Below are positions 44,154 to 53,707 of a stretch of 64,000 nt of DNA, one piece after another. The first letter of the stretch is position 1. Each line of letters starts with the position of its first letter. The notes beneath the pieces were generated by a model. The model saw only the letters and a list, made by a program, of their open reading frames with translations, did no database searches and was not told the DNA's origin. The position numbers were made by a program, and so were the translations under genes. Source of the stretch: Lentimonas sp. CC4 (GTDB taxonomy: Bacteria > Verrucomicrobiota > Verrucomicrobiia > Opitutales > Coraliomargaritaceae); contig NZ_CACVBO010000001.1 of the NCBI RefSeq assembly GCF_902728235.1, forward strand, positions 3,372,001 through 3,436,000, in the 5' to 3' direction.

Positions 44154-45215
44154 ATGTCCACTGCACACGACAATCGCCGCATAGCCGGCAACCGCCCACT
44201 CCTACCACCATCGATTCTCATTGAAGAGATCCCCCTCTCCGATAAAGCCACCGCCGTAGTAGAAAACGGACGGACCGAGAGCGAAGCGATTCTCAATGGC
44301 TCAGACGATCGCCTGATCGTTGTTGTCGGGCCTTGCTCGATTCACGATCCCAAGGCTGCGATGGACTACGCGCAACAACTGCTTCCACTCGCGGAGAAAT
44401 ACAAAGCCGACCTGCAGATTATCATGCGCGTCTATTTCGAGAAGCCGCGCACCGTCGTCGGCTGGAAGGGCTTGATCAACGACCCCAATTTGGACGGCAG
44501 TTTCGAAATCAACTCCGGCCTACGCATCGGCCGCAAGCTCCTCGTCGACATCTGCGAACTCGGCCTCCCCACTGGCGCCGAATTCCTCGATACCATCATT
44601 CCGCAATTCATTGCCGACGCCATCGCATGGTCGGCGATCGGCGCACGCACAACAGAGAGTCAGGTGCACCGCGAACTCGCATCCGGCCTTTCCATGCCGA
44701 TCGGCTTCAAAAACGGCACCAGCGGCAACGTGCAAATCGCAATCGACGCCGTCCGCTCCGCAGGTCAACCGCACTGGTTCCCTTCGGTCACCAAGCAAGG
44801 TGTGACTGCAATTTTCCAAACGACAGGCAACCCCTCCGCTCACTTGATTCTCCGCGGAGGCAACCGCACTGGCCCAAATTACGAAGCGAAGGAGATCGAG
44901 CCGATTTTAGAAAAGCTGGCAGCCGTCGATCTACCGCAAAAGCTCATCGTCGATTGCAGCCACGGCAACAGCAACAAGGACTACACCCGCCAAACCGCAG
45001 TCGCTAAAGACCTCGCTACGCAAATCGCCGCAGGCCAACAAGGCATCGCCGGCGTCATGCTCGAAAGTCATCTCGTCGCAGGCCGTCAAAACTACGACGT
45101 CAATGGCGACAATGTTTACGGGCAAAGCATCACCGACGAATGCATCGACATGCCAGCGACCGAAGCGATCCTCGCCGATTTAGCACAAGCCGTCCAAGCA
45201 CGCCGCAAGGCCTAG
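44154..45215 (+). CDS. 3-deoxy-7-phosphoheptulonate synthase (DAHP synthase, AroF/G/H type)
   Basis: First enzyme of the shikimate pathway, joining phosphoenolpyruvate and erythrose 4-phosphate. The 353-residue length and motifs are those of the E. coli AroF/G/H class (type I-alpha): VVVGPCSIHDPKAAMDYA, RVYFEKPRTVVGWKGLINDP, GARTTESQVHRELASGLSMP and LIVDCSHGNSNKDY. Feedback specificity (Phe, Tyr or Trp) cannot be judged by eye. No other aromatic pathway gene is adjacent. Confidence 0.95.
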   Translation: MSTAHDNRRIAGNRPLLPPSILIEEIPLSDKATAVVENGRTESEAILNGSDDRLIVVVGPCSIHDPKAAMDYAQQLLPLAEKYKADLQIIMRVYFEKPRTVVGWKGLINDPNLDGSFEINSGLRIGRKLLVDICELGLPTGAEFLDTIIPQFIADAIAWSAIGARTTESQVHRELASGLSMPIGFKNGTSGNVQIAIDAVRSAGQPHWFPSVTKQGVTAIFQTTGNPSAHLILRGGNRTGPNYEAKEIEPILEKLAAVDLPQKLIVDCSHGNSNKDYTRQTAVAKDLATQIAAGQQGIAGVMLESHLVAGRQNYDVNGDNVYGQSITDECIDMPATEAILADLAQAVQARRKA

Positions 45216-45295
45216 TGTCATTGAACCACGGATCAAAAGCATCCTAATAATCCGCTCAATCCGCGGTTAAAAATATACATTAACTCCCCATCAAG

Positions 45296-45673
45296 ATGCT
45301 GCACGAGGAAATCACAAAAGACATCATCGGCGCAGCGATGACAGTCCTGAACGACCTCAAGCCAGGCCTTGATGAAAAGCTATATGAGAATGCCCTAGTC
45401 ATCGAGTTGCAGGCACGTGGCCATACAGTTGAGCAACAAAAAGAATTCTCCGTCTACTATCACCACCAACTCATCGGCACACTAATACCAGACCTGATTG
45501 TTGACAATAAAGTCATTTCGGATCCTAAAATTGCATCCGCTTTCAACGATACACACATCGCTCAGATGCTCGGGTATTTAAACATCACTGGCTTACAGGT
45601 AGCACTTCTGCTCAATTTCAAAAAATCGACGCTCACTTGGAAGCGCATCGCAAACGAGCACAAGGAAGAGTGA
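45296..45673 (+). CDS. GxxExxY family protein
   Basis: A 125-residue protein of the GxxExxY family (predicted PD-(D/E)xK nuclease-like fold). The signature appears as GLDEKLYENAL, followed by VEQQKEF, PDLIVDNKV and HIAQMLGYLNITGLQVALLLNF. The family's usual ExK motif (IVELK) is here VISDPK, so Glu-Leu has become Asp-Pro; catalytic competence is uncertain. These genes are typically embedded in cgcggat-type intergenic repeats, and this one is too, on both sides. Function of the family is unknown. Confidence 0.85.
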   Translation: MLHEEITKDIIGAAMTVLNDLKPGLDEKLYENALVIELQARGHTVEQQKEFSVYYHHQLIGTLIPDLIVDNKVISDPKIASAFNDTHIAQMLGYLNITGLQVALLLNFKKSTLTWKRIANEHKEE

Positions 45674-45680
45674 ACATTTA

Positions 45681-45951
45681 ACCGCGGATTTCGCGGATAA
45701 CACGGATCAGAAGTATCTTAAAGATCCGCGCAATCCGCGGTTAAAAACACAGCCGCAAAGCATAAACCTGACTCAGTGCCTACAAGTAAAGAACCCTATT
45801 CAAAACGCACCACAAACGATGCACAACACCTGAATATTTGACCGCGGATTTCGCGGATAACACGGATCAGTAGCATCCCAATATTCCGCGCAATCCGCGG
45901 TTAAAAACACAGCCGCAAAGCATAAACCTGACTCAGTGCCTACAAGTAAAG
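45681..45951. repeat. Two 111-bp repeats with 160-bp period after the GxxExxY gene
   Basis: 45681-45791 and 45841-45951 are nearly identical. Each begins accgcggatttcgcggataa, can fold back on ccgcgcaatccgcggttaaa, and continues with a shared 50-bp tail through cctgactcagtgcctacaag. A single related hairpin (accacggatcaaaag...aatccgcggttaaaa) precedes the gene at about 45226-45277. The run ends with another cccgcggttaaaa at about 45952. Confidence 0.88.
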
Positions 45952-45978
45952 CCCGCGGTTAAAAGCAGGCTCACCCCA

Positions 45979-46998
45979 CTATTCTTGCGCAGGCACATCG
46001 CGCCCACAAATCATCTCCCATAAGCGATCTCGCGAAGGCTTCGAAGGGTCGCGATAGTGCACCATCTCGGTATGCGCATCCGCCTTTGCGGGATCGATAC
46101 GTATCCCCCAGAGTGGCACCACCGAGTCCGGCCACATCGCATAGCGAACATCACCGACCACGTCAGGCTCAGTCGGATGCTGATACAGAAATCCCTGTGA
46201 GAAAAATCGGAAGCGCTCTATATCACGCCCAAGCACAGACTCTGGCGCCACGGTTGCCGCCGCATCGGCAACCGTAAAGTGTTCGACAGACGTCCCCTCA
46301 TAGAAGCGCGGCGCAGCACCTGGCAGGATCGACACGGCATCCACATAATAGCGCCCCTCAAACTCATAGATCAGTCGCCAAAGCAGCACATTGCCAAACG
46401 ATGGCCTGATCGAGTATCGCTGCGGAACATGCCCCCGCGCTTCGGCCAACTGCTGTGCCATCTGCGTGGCCTTTGAGCGCTGAACCCCACAGAACCCGAA
46501 ATACAATGCACAGAGCACCAAAGCCACCTGCGCAAAACGCGGACGCCTCCAAGCGAACGCAAACAAAGTTAAAAATGCCAACGGCAAGGTAAACAATGGA
46601 TCGATTACTGATATCAGATCCCACGACTCACGGTGGTAGTTGAACGGCCAATACAACAAGGTGCCATAACTCGTGCACGCATCCAATAAACCATGCGTCA
46701 GCGCTCCCAAGATCGCATAGAGCGCCCACTCTCGAAACGTCACCTTCGCGCGATAAAACAGCAGCTTAAATAACCCCGCGACACAGAGCCCAATCAAAGG
46801 CGCACTGATCAGCGCATGGGTAAAATGGCGATGATATTGTAAACTCAACAACGGATCCGAGGCCGAACGAATCAACACATCTAAGTCTGGCGCCGCACCT
46901 GCCACCGCACCAATGAACGCAGCCCAGCGCGTCTGATCCCGTGGGCAGCAAGCAATAGCCACTGCGGCACCCAAACTAGCTTGTGTCAGCGGATCCAT
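45979..46998 (-). CDS. YdjM/DUF457-like membrane-bound predicted metal-dependent hydrolase
   Basis: A 339-residue protein of the YdjM/YbcI (DUF457) family. It opens with MDPLTQASLGAAVAIACCP and has the conserved AAPDLDVLIR and HRHFTHALISAPLIG histidine/aspartate segments, then several membrane helices (GALTHGLLDACTSYGTLLYWP carries another His/Asp set) and a soluble C-terminal 150 residues. The conserved His/Asp pattern suggests a metal site within the membrane. Physiological role is unknown. It is convergent with the GxxExxY gene region and divergent from the phosphodiesterase gene. Confidence 0.85.
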   Translation of the reverse strand: MDPLTQASLGAAVAIACCPRDQTRWAAFIGAVAGAAPDLDVLIRSASDPLLSLQYHRHFTHALISAPLIGLCVAGLFKLLFYRAKVTFREWALYAILGALTHGLLDACTSYGTLLYWPFNYHRESWDLISVIDPLFTLPLAFLTLFAFAWRRPRFAQVALVLCALYFGFCGVQRSKATQMAQQLAEARGHVPQRYSIRPSFGNVLLWRLIYEFEGRYYVDAVSILPGAAPRFYEGTSVEHFTVADAAATVAPESVLGRDIERFRFFSQGFLYQHPTEPDVVGDVRYAMWPDSVVPLWGIRIDPAKADAHTEMVHYRDPSKPSRDRLWEMICGRDVPAQE

Positions 46999-47312
46999 CT
47001 CTTATGCCGACATCTGCGCATTCGGATCACCCTGCAAAGCGACAGCCAATGAGGCATGGGCAATCGCCGGCAAAATAGTGCGACAGCAAAAAAATAATTT
47101 CATTAGTAATGAGTGATGGACAATCAGGTTTTAAGGGACTCTAGGCCATGCCGCAAAGGCGTCAACTGCTAGGCACAATAAGGGTTCGCACCGAAAAAGA
47201 AACCTTGAACCCCTGTCCCCAGATGGCTTTCGTGCCGATTTTGAAAGCCGAACCATTCATCTGGGCGTCAATTGATCACATGGAGATAAGACGACAGCAC
47301 ATATCGAACAAG

Positions 47313-48185
47313 ATGCTCAAGCCACTAGCTTTTACCTACTGCGGTCTACTCCTATGCCTACTAACAGGGTGCGACTTCCTGCAACACACCTCCAGCTTGA
47401 GCGATGTCATGAAGGCTCAAATCGGAAAATCCGAAGACAGTATTCCTTCCTATCCATGCACCCTCGGAGCCCACCGCGGTGCCTCTGTCGACTACTTGGA
47501 AAACAGCCATCCCGCCCTGATGGCCGCAGCTAAAGAACCCCGCTATGCGTTTGTCGAATTCGATGTCCAATACACCAACGACGGGCAAATCGTAGTCTTT
47601 CACGACAAGCGTCTACTGCGCCTCTTCGGCAAGCTCGCAGCCATCGGCAACTCTAGCTACTCCGAACTCCTTAAAGCCACCGACGGTCAAATCGCGCGCT
47701 ATGAAGATGTCATGGATTCAATCGACAAAAAGGTGAACATCGAGATCAAGTCACAAGGAGACGACAAGGAGGACTGTCGTTTGGCAGAGGCCATCATCGC
47801 TGACGTTCGATACCGTGGACGTGAAAACGACATCATGATCAGCTCGATCTCCAGTGCCGTCATCCGCACCATCAAAGAAAAACACCCTTCGATTCAAACA
47901 GGACAAATCTATTGGATCACCTCCTCCACCTATCTGCACTTCGATGTATTAACGGAGCGTCTGTATAAAAATTTCAACGAGTCACAAGCGGATTATTTAA
48001 TGCTCCACGTCTCGAATCTACGAAACATCGAGCGCTTACTAAAGCTCAAGCCCCAAGGCAAAACCGTCATGTTTTGGGACTTCGACGACAATATGTATTT
48101 AGTGCGCAAAAACTACCACGACCGCCTATGGGGCACCTCTGCCATCGCCAACTTCTGGCAGCGTATCGTCTATAAATTCACCTAA
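47313..48185 (+). CDS. Lipoprotein of the glycerophosphodiester phosphodiesterase family
   Basis: A 290-residue exported lipoprotein. The signal MLKPLAFTYCGLLLCLLTGC ends in an LLTGC lipobox. The domain begins with LGAHRGASVDYLENS and continues with FVEFDVQYTNDGQIVVFHDK, the HR and E-x-D/HD metal and catalytic residues of GDPD enzymes, then VNIEIKSQGD. Several upstream in-frame starts exist, but only the ATG at 47313 gives a proper lipoprotein signal. Substrate is probably a phosphodiester from phospholipid breakdown; unconfirmed. Confidence 0.87.
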   Translation: MLKPLAFTYCGLLLCLLTGCDFLQHTSSLSDVMKAQIGKSEDSIPSYPCTLGAHRGASVDYLENSHPALMAAAKEPRYAFVEFDVQYTNDGQIVVFHDKRLLRLFGKLAAIGNSSYSELLKATDGQIARYEDVMDSIDKKVNIEIKSQGDDKEDCRLAEAIIADVRYRGRENDIMISSISSAVIRTIKEKHPSIQTGQIYWITSSTYLHFDVLTERLYKNFNESQADYLMLHVSNLRNIERLLKLKPQGKTVMFWDFDDNMYLVRKNYHDRLWGTSAIANFWQRIVYKFT

Positions 48186-48276
48186 GGCGGGGAAGACCCC
48201 AAAACAGAGTTTCGAAGCTACGAATCAAATTACCATTCGAGTCGTCACGGATAATATAGCGCTCATCCCTTATTAC

Positions 48277-48319
48277 AAAAAATGCGGTCGGGGCTGCTAT
48301 TCGTGCCTCCCCGACCGCA
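48277..48319 (-). terminator. Rho-independent terminator of the oprB gene
   Basis: TGCGGTCGGGG and CCCCGACCGCA form a perfect 11-bp stem around 15 nt. On the minus strand the stem is followed by six T. It lies 29 nt past the porin stop. Confidence 0.88.
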
Positions 48320-48347
48320 AAATGATACGGCTGTTACTGTCTCAGAT

Positions 48348-49568
48348 TTAGAAAGCCATTCCAATCCACGCTCCAAGAACAACCGCATCGTCGATGTCAC
48401 CAGTGCCGCCTGGATTCTGGATGTATTGCACAGCGGGTTGGATATAGAATGCTGGAGCCAACTGTATGCGGTGGCCTAGTTCGTAAACCATTTCGTAATC
48501 GAGGTCTTCGCCAATGGAATCACCATAATCGTCGCTAAGCTCACCATAAGTGACAAAGGCCATAGTGCGATCATCTTCACGGCCGGGAATCAATCCCTTA
48601 TAGTTAGCACCTGCACTCACTTGTAGAGGCGTCATCGCAAGATCATCCTGGTCGGTATAGGCACCAAAGGCGAAGAGTGTTAAGTTCTCCATCGGTTGGA
48701 AATCGAAGTGACCATAGATGCGATGGGAGTTATTGGCATCACCACCGTCGAACTTTGTGTAGTCTACTTCAGCATGCACCACCCCGACATATAGTTGGGC
48801 TGGACGATCATAGATCGTGGGCGTCCAATCATATTGAGCCATGAAGGTCACCCCATCATCACTATCCCAACCAAAGTCTGTTCCAGGGATATTATCCCAG
48901 ATGTCCTCTCTGTTTTGATAGGCACCGAATTTGAACGTGTGCTCTTCACTCTGCTCATACTTAACTCGAGCGTGCCATACCGCTAATGGGAAGGAAACGA
49001 TTTGAGGTTGATTCAACATCATCGCACGGATCGGACCATTGATCGATGTGCTCAACGAGTAGCGATAGAGATCATCATTTGCGAAATCCGAATCCTGACT
49101 GTCGCGTCCAAACTTAAAGGAAAGGCGATCGTTCAAGTAAGTATCAATTGCAATTTGATAGAGGATCGTCTTCTGACCGTCGGGGCCACCGTAGATAGTC
49201 ATCGGATCGTAAATACCGCCAACATCATCGGAGACACTGTCCCCGTGTCGATCGACGACAGATAGTTTCATAGTCGTTGCTTCCCAGCCAAAAAGCTTTT
49301 CGAAGTCCAAATCTAATCCAGCGTAAACCTGACCGGTAAACTCTTCGTCGTTTCGAATACCACCCGATACGTTCGCACCGACGATGGCATCATAGTATAA
49401 GAAAGGCGTGATTCCGGATTCTTCCAGATCCTGACGGACGCCACCCCAGTCACCTGTTAAACGTTCACGTTCAAAAATCGATCCAGAATCATCGGACTCG
49501 GCGAAGGTAAGACAGGAGGAAGCAATGAATGCTGAGGTGAGTAAGAGACTCGTAGTTTTTGTTTTCAT
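48348..49568 (-). CDS. OprB-family carbohydrate porin
   Basis: A 406-residue outer-membrane protein with signal peptide (MKTKTTSLLLTSAFIASSCL). The mature N-terminus RLTGDWGGVRQDLEESGI is the OprB family signature. The remaining sequence alternates in short beta strands and ends in a terminal phenylalanine (AWIGMAF), as outer-membrane barrels do. OprB porins pass monosaccharides and polyols. It follows the polyol dehydrogenase genes on the same strand and has its own terminator, so it likely supplies the import route for the ABC system encoded upstream. Confidence 0.9.
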   Translation of the reverse strand: MKTKTTSLLLTSAFIASSCLTFAESDDSGSIFERERLTGDWGGVRQDLEESGITPFLYYDAIVGANVSGGIRNDEEFTGQVYAGLDLDFEKLFGWEATTMKLSVVDRHGDSVSDDVGGIYDPMTIYGGPDGQKTILYQIAIDTYLNDRLSFKFGRDSQDSDFANDDLYRYSLSTSINGPIRAMMLNQPQIVSFPLAVWHARVKYEQSEEHTFKFGAYQNREDIWDNIPGTDFGWDSDDGVTFMAQYDWTPTIYDRPAQLYVGVVHAEVDYTKFDGGDANNSHRIYGHFDFQPMENLTLFAFGAYTDQDDLAMTPLQVSAGANYKGLIPGREDDRTMAFVTYGELSDDYGDSIGEDLDYEMVYELGHRIQLAPAFYIQPAVQYIQNPGGTGDIDDAVVLGAWIGMAF

Positions 49569-49741
49569 AGTATGTATGATTTGAGGTTTTTATGGTATTT
49601 TTATTGAGGTTAATTTTTGCTAAAACATTGGCTACAGAGTGAGCTGTCACAGAGCCCTCGGATCTGGGGCTTTGTGTGTTTTAGTTTTTCGACGAGGCTG
49701 AAGGTAATCTTCAGCTCGGAGTGATTTGTGTGGCTGCTCGA

Positions 49742-50479
49742 CTAGAGGTCGAAATTTGTTGGCATTAGAACGAGGTCACGAATGGTTACATTACGCGGTC
49801 GGCTGAGCATGAACATCAAGGCATCCGAAATTTCTTGTGGGTCGATCAAGCTTCCCGTTTCAAGTGCCTCCTTCAGCTTTTCTTCTGGCCAGTCGGAAAC
49901 CAGATTAGTCACGACAGGGCCTGGAGAGATCGATCCCACGCGAACGCCATGCTTAAAAACCTGACGGCGGACCACTTGCACAAAGCAATTAATCGCCCAC
50001 TTCGAGGAAGCGTAAACCGGTTCCCACGGTGTGGGATAGTGAGCGGCCAATGAACTCGTCACAATGATGTCACCCGTCCCACGCTTGATCATGTGTGGCA
50101 GCACCGCATGGACGTTTTTCATGACTACATTAACATTCAGGTTGAGCATCCGATCGATCGCCTCGGCACTGCCATCAACTAGGTCACCGCCGACGTAGAG
50201 ACCTGCGTTGGCATGGAAGATGTCGAGTTGGCCAGCCTGTTCCAAAATCTGCGGCATCATCGTGGCACAACTTTCAGGATCTAGTAAGTCGAGCACCATA
50301 GGTATCACACGATCACCGAACTCCTCGTGAAGTGTTGCGAGCGCAGCTTCGTCGCGATCAATCACCACAACACGAGCGCCTGCCTCAAGCATGCCCGTTG
50401 TGCTTGCGAGCCCAATACCGGATGCCCCACCAGTCACAGCTGCAACTTTGCCTTCGAGTGTAGTATTTTTTTGAGTCAT
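49742..50479 (-). CDS. Short-chain dehydrogenase, probably polyol-specific
   Basis: A 245-residue NAD(P)-dependent SDR enzyme. The nucleotide motif is TGGASGIGLA, the structural NAG appears in FHANAGLYVGG, the catalytic serine is in TSSLAAHYP and the Tyr-Lys pair in YASSKWAIN. It resembles ribitol/sorbitol dehydrogenases, but substrate cannot be set from the sequence. It is 14 nt downstream of the mannitol-type dehydrogenase gene, so the two probably act on related polyols. Confidence 0.88.
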   Translation of the reverse strand: MTQKNTTLEGKVAAVTGGASGIGLASTTGMLEAGARVVVIDRDEAALATLHEEFGDRVIPMVLDLLDPESCATMMPQILEQAGQLDIFHANAGLYVGGDLVDGSAEAIDRMLNLNVNVVMKNVHAVLPHMIKRGTGDIIVTSSLAAHYPTPWEPVYASSKWAINCFVQVVRRQVFKHGVRVGSISPGPVVTNLVSDWPEEKLKEALETGSLIDPQEISDALMFMLSRPRNVTIRDLVLMPTNFDL

Positions 50480-50493
50480 TTTAATCTATGGGT

Positions 50494-51966
50494 TTAGCGG
50501 ATGCAGTCCTTCAAAGTCACTTCAGCGCCCTTCTCGTAGAAACTCTTGAGTATCGTAGATACCGTTTCGACAAAGACAGGTTCGTTCGCGAGGCTTTCAC
50601 TAAAGACTTCGCGCATCGCCAAGAGTGGCCGTGCATCTGTCCCAGCAGCTTTCACGCGTTCACGTAGTGCATCAGCCATGGGATCTAGCATCGGCATTGC
50701 CTTACCGGAATCATCCTGCCCGTTTAGGAAGCGAAACCATGATGCGATCACAAAGCTAAGCATCTTAATGGATCCACCGCGCTTCAGTTGAGCAGTAATT
50801 GACGGCAGCACAAAGCTAGGAAGTCCAGCCGAGCCATAAATAGAGATACGGGAGAGCTGATCCCGAATCGCTGGATTTGCGAAGCGTTCGATGACAGAGT
50901 TTTTATAATCTGCGAGATCGATACCGGGAACGGGCGATAAAGTTGGCGTTGCCTCATCGTCCATCATCTTCCAGCAGAGAGTGCGAATGTCCGCATCTTC
51001 CATCGTTTCATGAACGAGCTCTTTACCGAGCAATAACCCAATATAACAGAGCGCCTGATGAGTGCCATTGAGGAGCCGCAACTTCATCAATTCGTAAGGA
51101 AGCACGTCTTCGGTCATCTGCGCGCCAACATCCTCCCATTGGGGGCGGCCTTGCACAAAGTGATCTTCAATCACCCATTGCTTGAACGGCTCAGTCATGA
51201 CTGGCCATGCATCTTCGATGCCAAATTCGTCTTGGACGATCGCACGTAATTCATCGGTCGTCGCTGGAGTGATCCGATCCACCATGCTATTAGGGAAAAG
51301 GCAGTTCGCATCCATCCAATTTCTAAGTGTCGGATCTCTCAACTCGGCATAGGCGGAGAGCATTTTCTTGGCGACCGAACCGTTGCCTTGAATATTATCA
51401 CAGGACATGATCGTGAATGGCTGCAGGCCGCGTTGACGCCTACGGTCGAGCGCCTCAAGCAGGTATCCAAACGAACAGGAAGGTGTGTGCGGATTCGCAA
51501 GATCCCGCTGCAGGTCGGCATGCTGCGTATCCAATTCACCATTCGAATCGAAATAGTAACCGCCCTCAGTAATCGTCATCGATACAATGCGTGTATTGGG
51601 CGAAGCCATTTGCTCGATTACTTTCTCCGGATTATCAGGAGCATACACAAAATCGCCGATTGAACCAATCACGCGGGCAGTGTTACCCTGGGAGCTTCGC
51701 TCGACCACCGTGTAGAGGCAATCTTGAGTTTGCATGACCTCATGCATGCGAGCGTCGTGCTTGAGTAAGCCGACCCCACAATATCCCCAAGAGGGATCTC
51801 CACCTTGATTCAGTAAATCGTCTGTATAGACTGCTTGGTGTGCTCGGTGAAAGCCGCCCACCCCTACGTGCATAATGGATTGGCTGACCGCTTGGCGGTC
51901 GTAGCGTGGAACTTGTATCCGTGTATCCAGTTTACCGATATTTGTGCTATTTAATTGAATAGTCAT
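50494..51966 (-). CDS. Mannitol 2-dehydrogenase-type long-chain polyol dehydrogenase
   Basis: A 490-residue enzyme of the polyol-specific long-chain dehydrogenase family, oxidising mannitol, arabinitol or related polyols to 2-ketoses such as fructose. It has the N-terminal dinucleotide site HVGVGGFHRAHQAVYTDDLL, VSMTITEGGY, and the active-site lysine motif KLRLLNGTHQALCYIGLL in the C-terminal domain. Length is normal for monomeric mannitol 2-dehydrogenase. Its gene lies within the fructose/polyol operon, whose fructokinase would phosphorylate the product. Confidence 0.93.
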   Translation of the reverse strand: MTIQLNSTNIGKLDTRIQVPRYDRQAVSQSIMHVGVGGFHRAHQAVYTDDLLNQGGDPSWGYCGVGLLKHDARMHEVMQTQDCLYTVVERSSQGNTARVIGSIGDFVYAPDNPEKVIEQMASPNTRIVSMTITEGGYYFDSNGELDTQHADLQRDLANPHTPSCSFGYLLEALDRRRQRGLQPFTIMSCDNIQGNGSVAKKMLSAYAELRDPTLRNWMDANCLFPNSMVDRITPATTDELRAIVQDEFGIEDAWPVMTEPFKQWVIEDHFVQGRPQWEDVGAQMTEDVLPYELMKLRLLNGTHQALCYIGLLLGKELVHETMEDADIRTLCWKMMDDEATPTLSPVPGIDLADYKNSVIERFANPAIRDQLSRISIYGSAGLPSFVLPSITAQLKRGGSIKMLSFVIASWFRFLNGQDDSGKAMPMLDPMADALRERVKAAGTDARPLLAMREVFSESLANEPVFVETVSTILKSFYEKGAEVTLKDCIR

Positions 51967-52043
51967 TTTATAAAAAAGTTTAGTGTTTATAAGATCACAC
52001 CGAACCTGAAGGATGTGATTGTATTCTTTGATTGAGCGACGTC

Positions 52044-52703
52044 TTATGAACTGATGCGCCGTTCCAATGCCTGCTCAATCGCATCCAATAGAAGTGGGTC
52101 GACCGTCACTTTCCGTGCGAGCTCGGCACCGGCACGAACATCCTTCGCCTCTTGTAAACGAAGCGCCTCAGTAATCCAGGATTTGGCGGTTTGCTGAGGG
52201 ATGACATCGGTATTAAAAACTAGGTCGAGATCACTCTCGTCATGCCATTTACGGCCGTAAAATCGCTCCACAAATTTGATCCGAGCTTTATCGTCGGCGG
52301 CGATTCGTTTCTTCGCCTCGGCACGATCGACGAAGCCTTCTCGATCCATCACACGGTCGACTCGAACATCAAGCGGTGCATGTAGGCGCACATTGAGCAC
52401 ATCAGCATATTTGTTTAACGTGACATAGCCACCACGTGCCAGAATCACAGTGCGTCCGCGATGCGCCAAGGCCCGCATGGTATCGTTCAACATCGAAACC
52501 ATTGCGAGGTTCTTAGAGTTGGCCAAGTCCCATAGATTGGGCGGCGAAGTGTAGAGCTCGCCGAAGCGGGTCATCCCGTATTGTTGCAAGGTCGCTTGCA
52601 AAATGTATTTGTCGACGAGGTCGTAGTCTAGCGCCTCAGCTAGTTGCTGAGCGATGACTCCGGCCTCACTGCCAACGAGCCTGGAAATTGCGATTGTATT
52701 CAT
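52044..52703 (-). CDS. Cytidylate kinase-like family protein
   Basis: A 219-residue P-loop-fold protein of the cytidylate-kinase-like family: the N-terminal IAISRLVGSEAGVIAQQLAE replaces a classical Walker A, followed by LDYDLVDKYIL, RGRTVILARGGYVT and VDRVMDREGFVDRAEAKKRI. True CMP kinases are longer in their central insert and unrelated in context. Its place between a polyol dehydrogenase and the ABC permease suggests a link with the sugar pathway, but substrate is unknown. Confidence 0.8.
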   Translation of the reverse strand: MNTIAISRLVGSEAGVIAQQLAEALDYDLVDKYILQATLQQYGMTRFGELYTSPPNLWDLANSKNLAMVSMLNDTMRALAHRGRTVILARGGYVTLNKYADVLNVRLHAPLDVRVDRVMDREGFVDRAEAKKRIAADDKARIKFVERFYGRKWHDESDLDLVFNTDVIPQQTAKSWITEALRLQEAKDVRAGAELARKVTVDPLLLDAIEQALERRISS

Positions 52704-52726
52704 AATACGCTCCTCTGGTTTATGGA

Positions 52727-53695
52727 TTAGCTAGTCTTGCGGTGTTGCAAGCAGTCGAAGGCAACAGCGATTAACAGCACGGAGCCTTTGATCACCATCT
52801 GTGTGAACTCAGTCACATTCATCAGAACCATACCGTTGCTAAGGACGCCTAGAATTAAGACACCAGCCACGATATTTGAGATTCGTCCGAAGCCACCGGT
52901 TACGCTAATTCCACCTAGCACACAGGCTGTCAGGATTTCAAATTCCAGCCCCTTACCTGCGGTGACCGTTGCTGAGTTTGTTCTCGAAAGGATCACAACG
53001 CCAGCGACACCTGCGAAGAATCCAGATAAGGAATACACCAGGTATTTAACATTCTTGACCTTAATTCCGGAAAGCTTAGCAGCTTCTTCATTACCGCCCA
53101 CAGCGTAGAAATAACGGCCAAAGTAGGTCTTGTTCAAGATGAAGGCACCCAGCGCAAGCACAGCGATCATGATCACTACGGGCACCGGAATCGGGCCGAT
53201 ATAGCCCTGCCCAATCACGGCGAAGGACTCTGGGAATCCATAGATCGGCAAGCCCTTGCTAATGATAAATGCCACACCTTCGATGATGATCATCATCGCC
53301 AACGTCACAATGAGTGGTGGCATCTGAAGATTGGCAATGATCCAGCCATTCGTGAACCCAATAAAGGTTGCCATCGCGAGAGTGATGAAAATAGCCAACA
53401 CGGGATTCATACCAGCATTCACCATAAACCATCCACAAACCACATTGACCAAAGTGATGACCGATCCCACAGAGAGGTCGATCCCTCCCAGCAGCAGGAC
53501 AAATGCGAAACCGACCGCGGCGATACCGAGCATGGACACCTGACGTGCAACGTTAATTAAATTATGACTGACAAGGAAATTCTCCGTAGCGATTGAGAAG
53601 AATCCGACAAGCACCAACAACACGATGTAGATGCCGTTCTGCTTTGCGAAATCGACGGCTTTAGCCGTGCTTTTTAATTTTTCTAACTGTCCCAT
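52727..53695 (-). CDS. Sugar ABC transporter permease (RbsC/FrcC family)
   Basis: A 322-residue inner-membrane permease with 8-10 helices. Family motifs: GFAFVLLLGGIDLSVGSVI near residues 64-85, then the coupling/EAA-like region NEEAAKLSGIKVKNVKYLVY and the glycine-rich ACVLGGISVTGGFGRI. It works with the ATPase and binding protein encoded just upstream (12 nt from the ATPase). The RbsC branch imports pentoses, fructose or polyols. Confidence 0.94.
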   Translation of the reverse strand: MGQLEKLKSTAKAVDFAKQNGIYIVLLVLVGFFSIATENFLVSHNLINVARQVSMLGIAAVGFAFVLLLGGIDLSVGSVITLVNVVCGWFMVNAGMNPVLAIFITLAMATFIGFTNGWIIANLQMPPLIVTLAMMIIIEGVAFIISKGLPIYGFPESFAVIGQGYIGPIPVPVVIMIAVLALGAFILNKTYFGRYFYAVGGNEEAAKLSGIKVKNVKYLVYSLSGFFAGVAGVVILSRTNSATVTAGKGLEFEILTACVLGGISVTGGFGRISNIVAGVLILGVLSNGMVLMNVTEFTQMVIKGSVLLIAVAFDCLQHRKTS

Positions 53696-53707
53696 TTTAA
53701 TATTCTC

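Noticed and set aside
49698-49716. Hairpin GCTGAAG/CTTCAGC between the SDR and oprB genes as a terminator
   Set aside because: There is no T-run on either strand after the stem; it may be a leader structure but cannot be supported.
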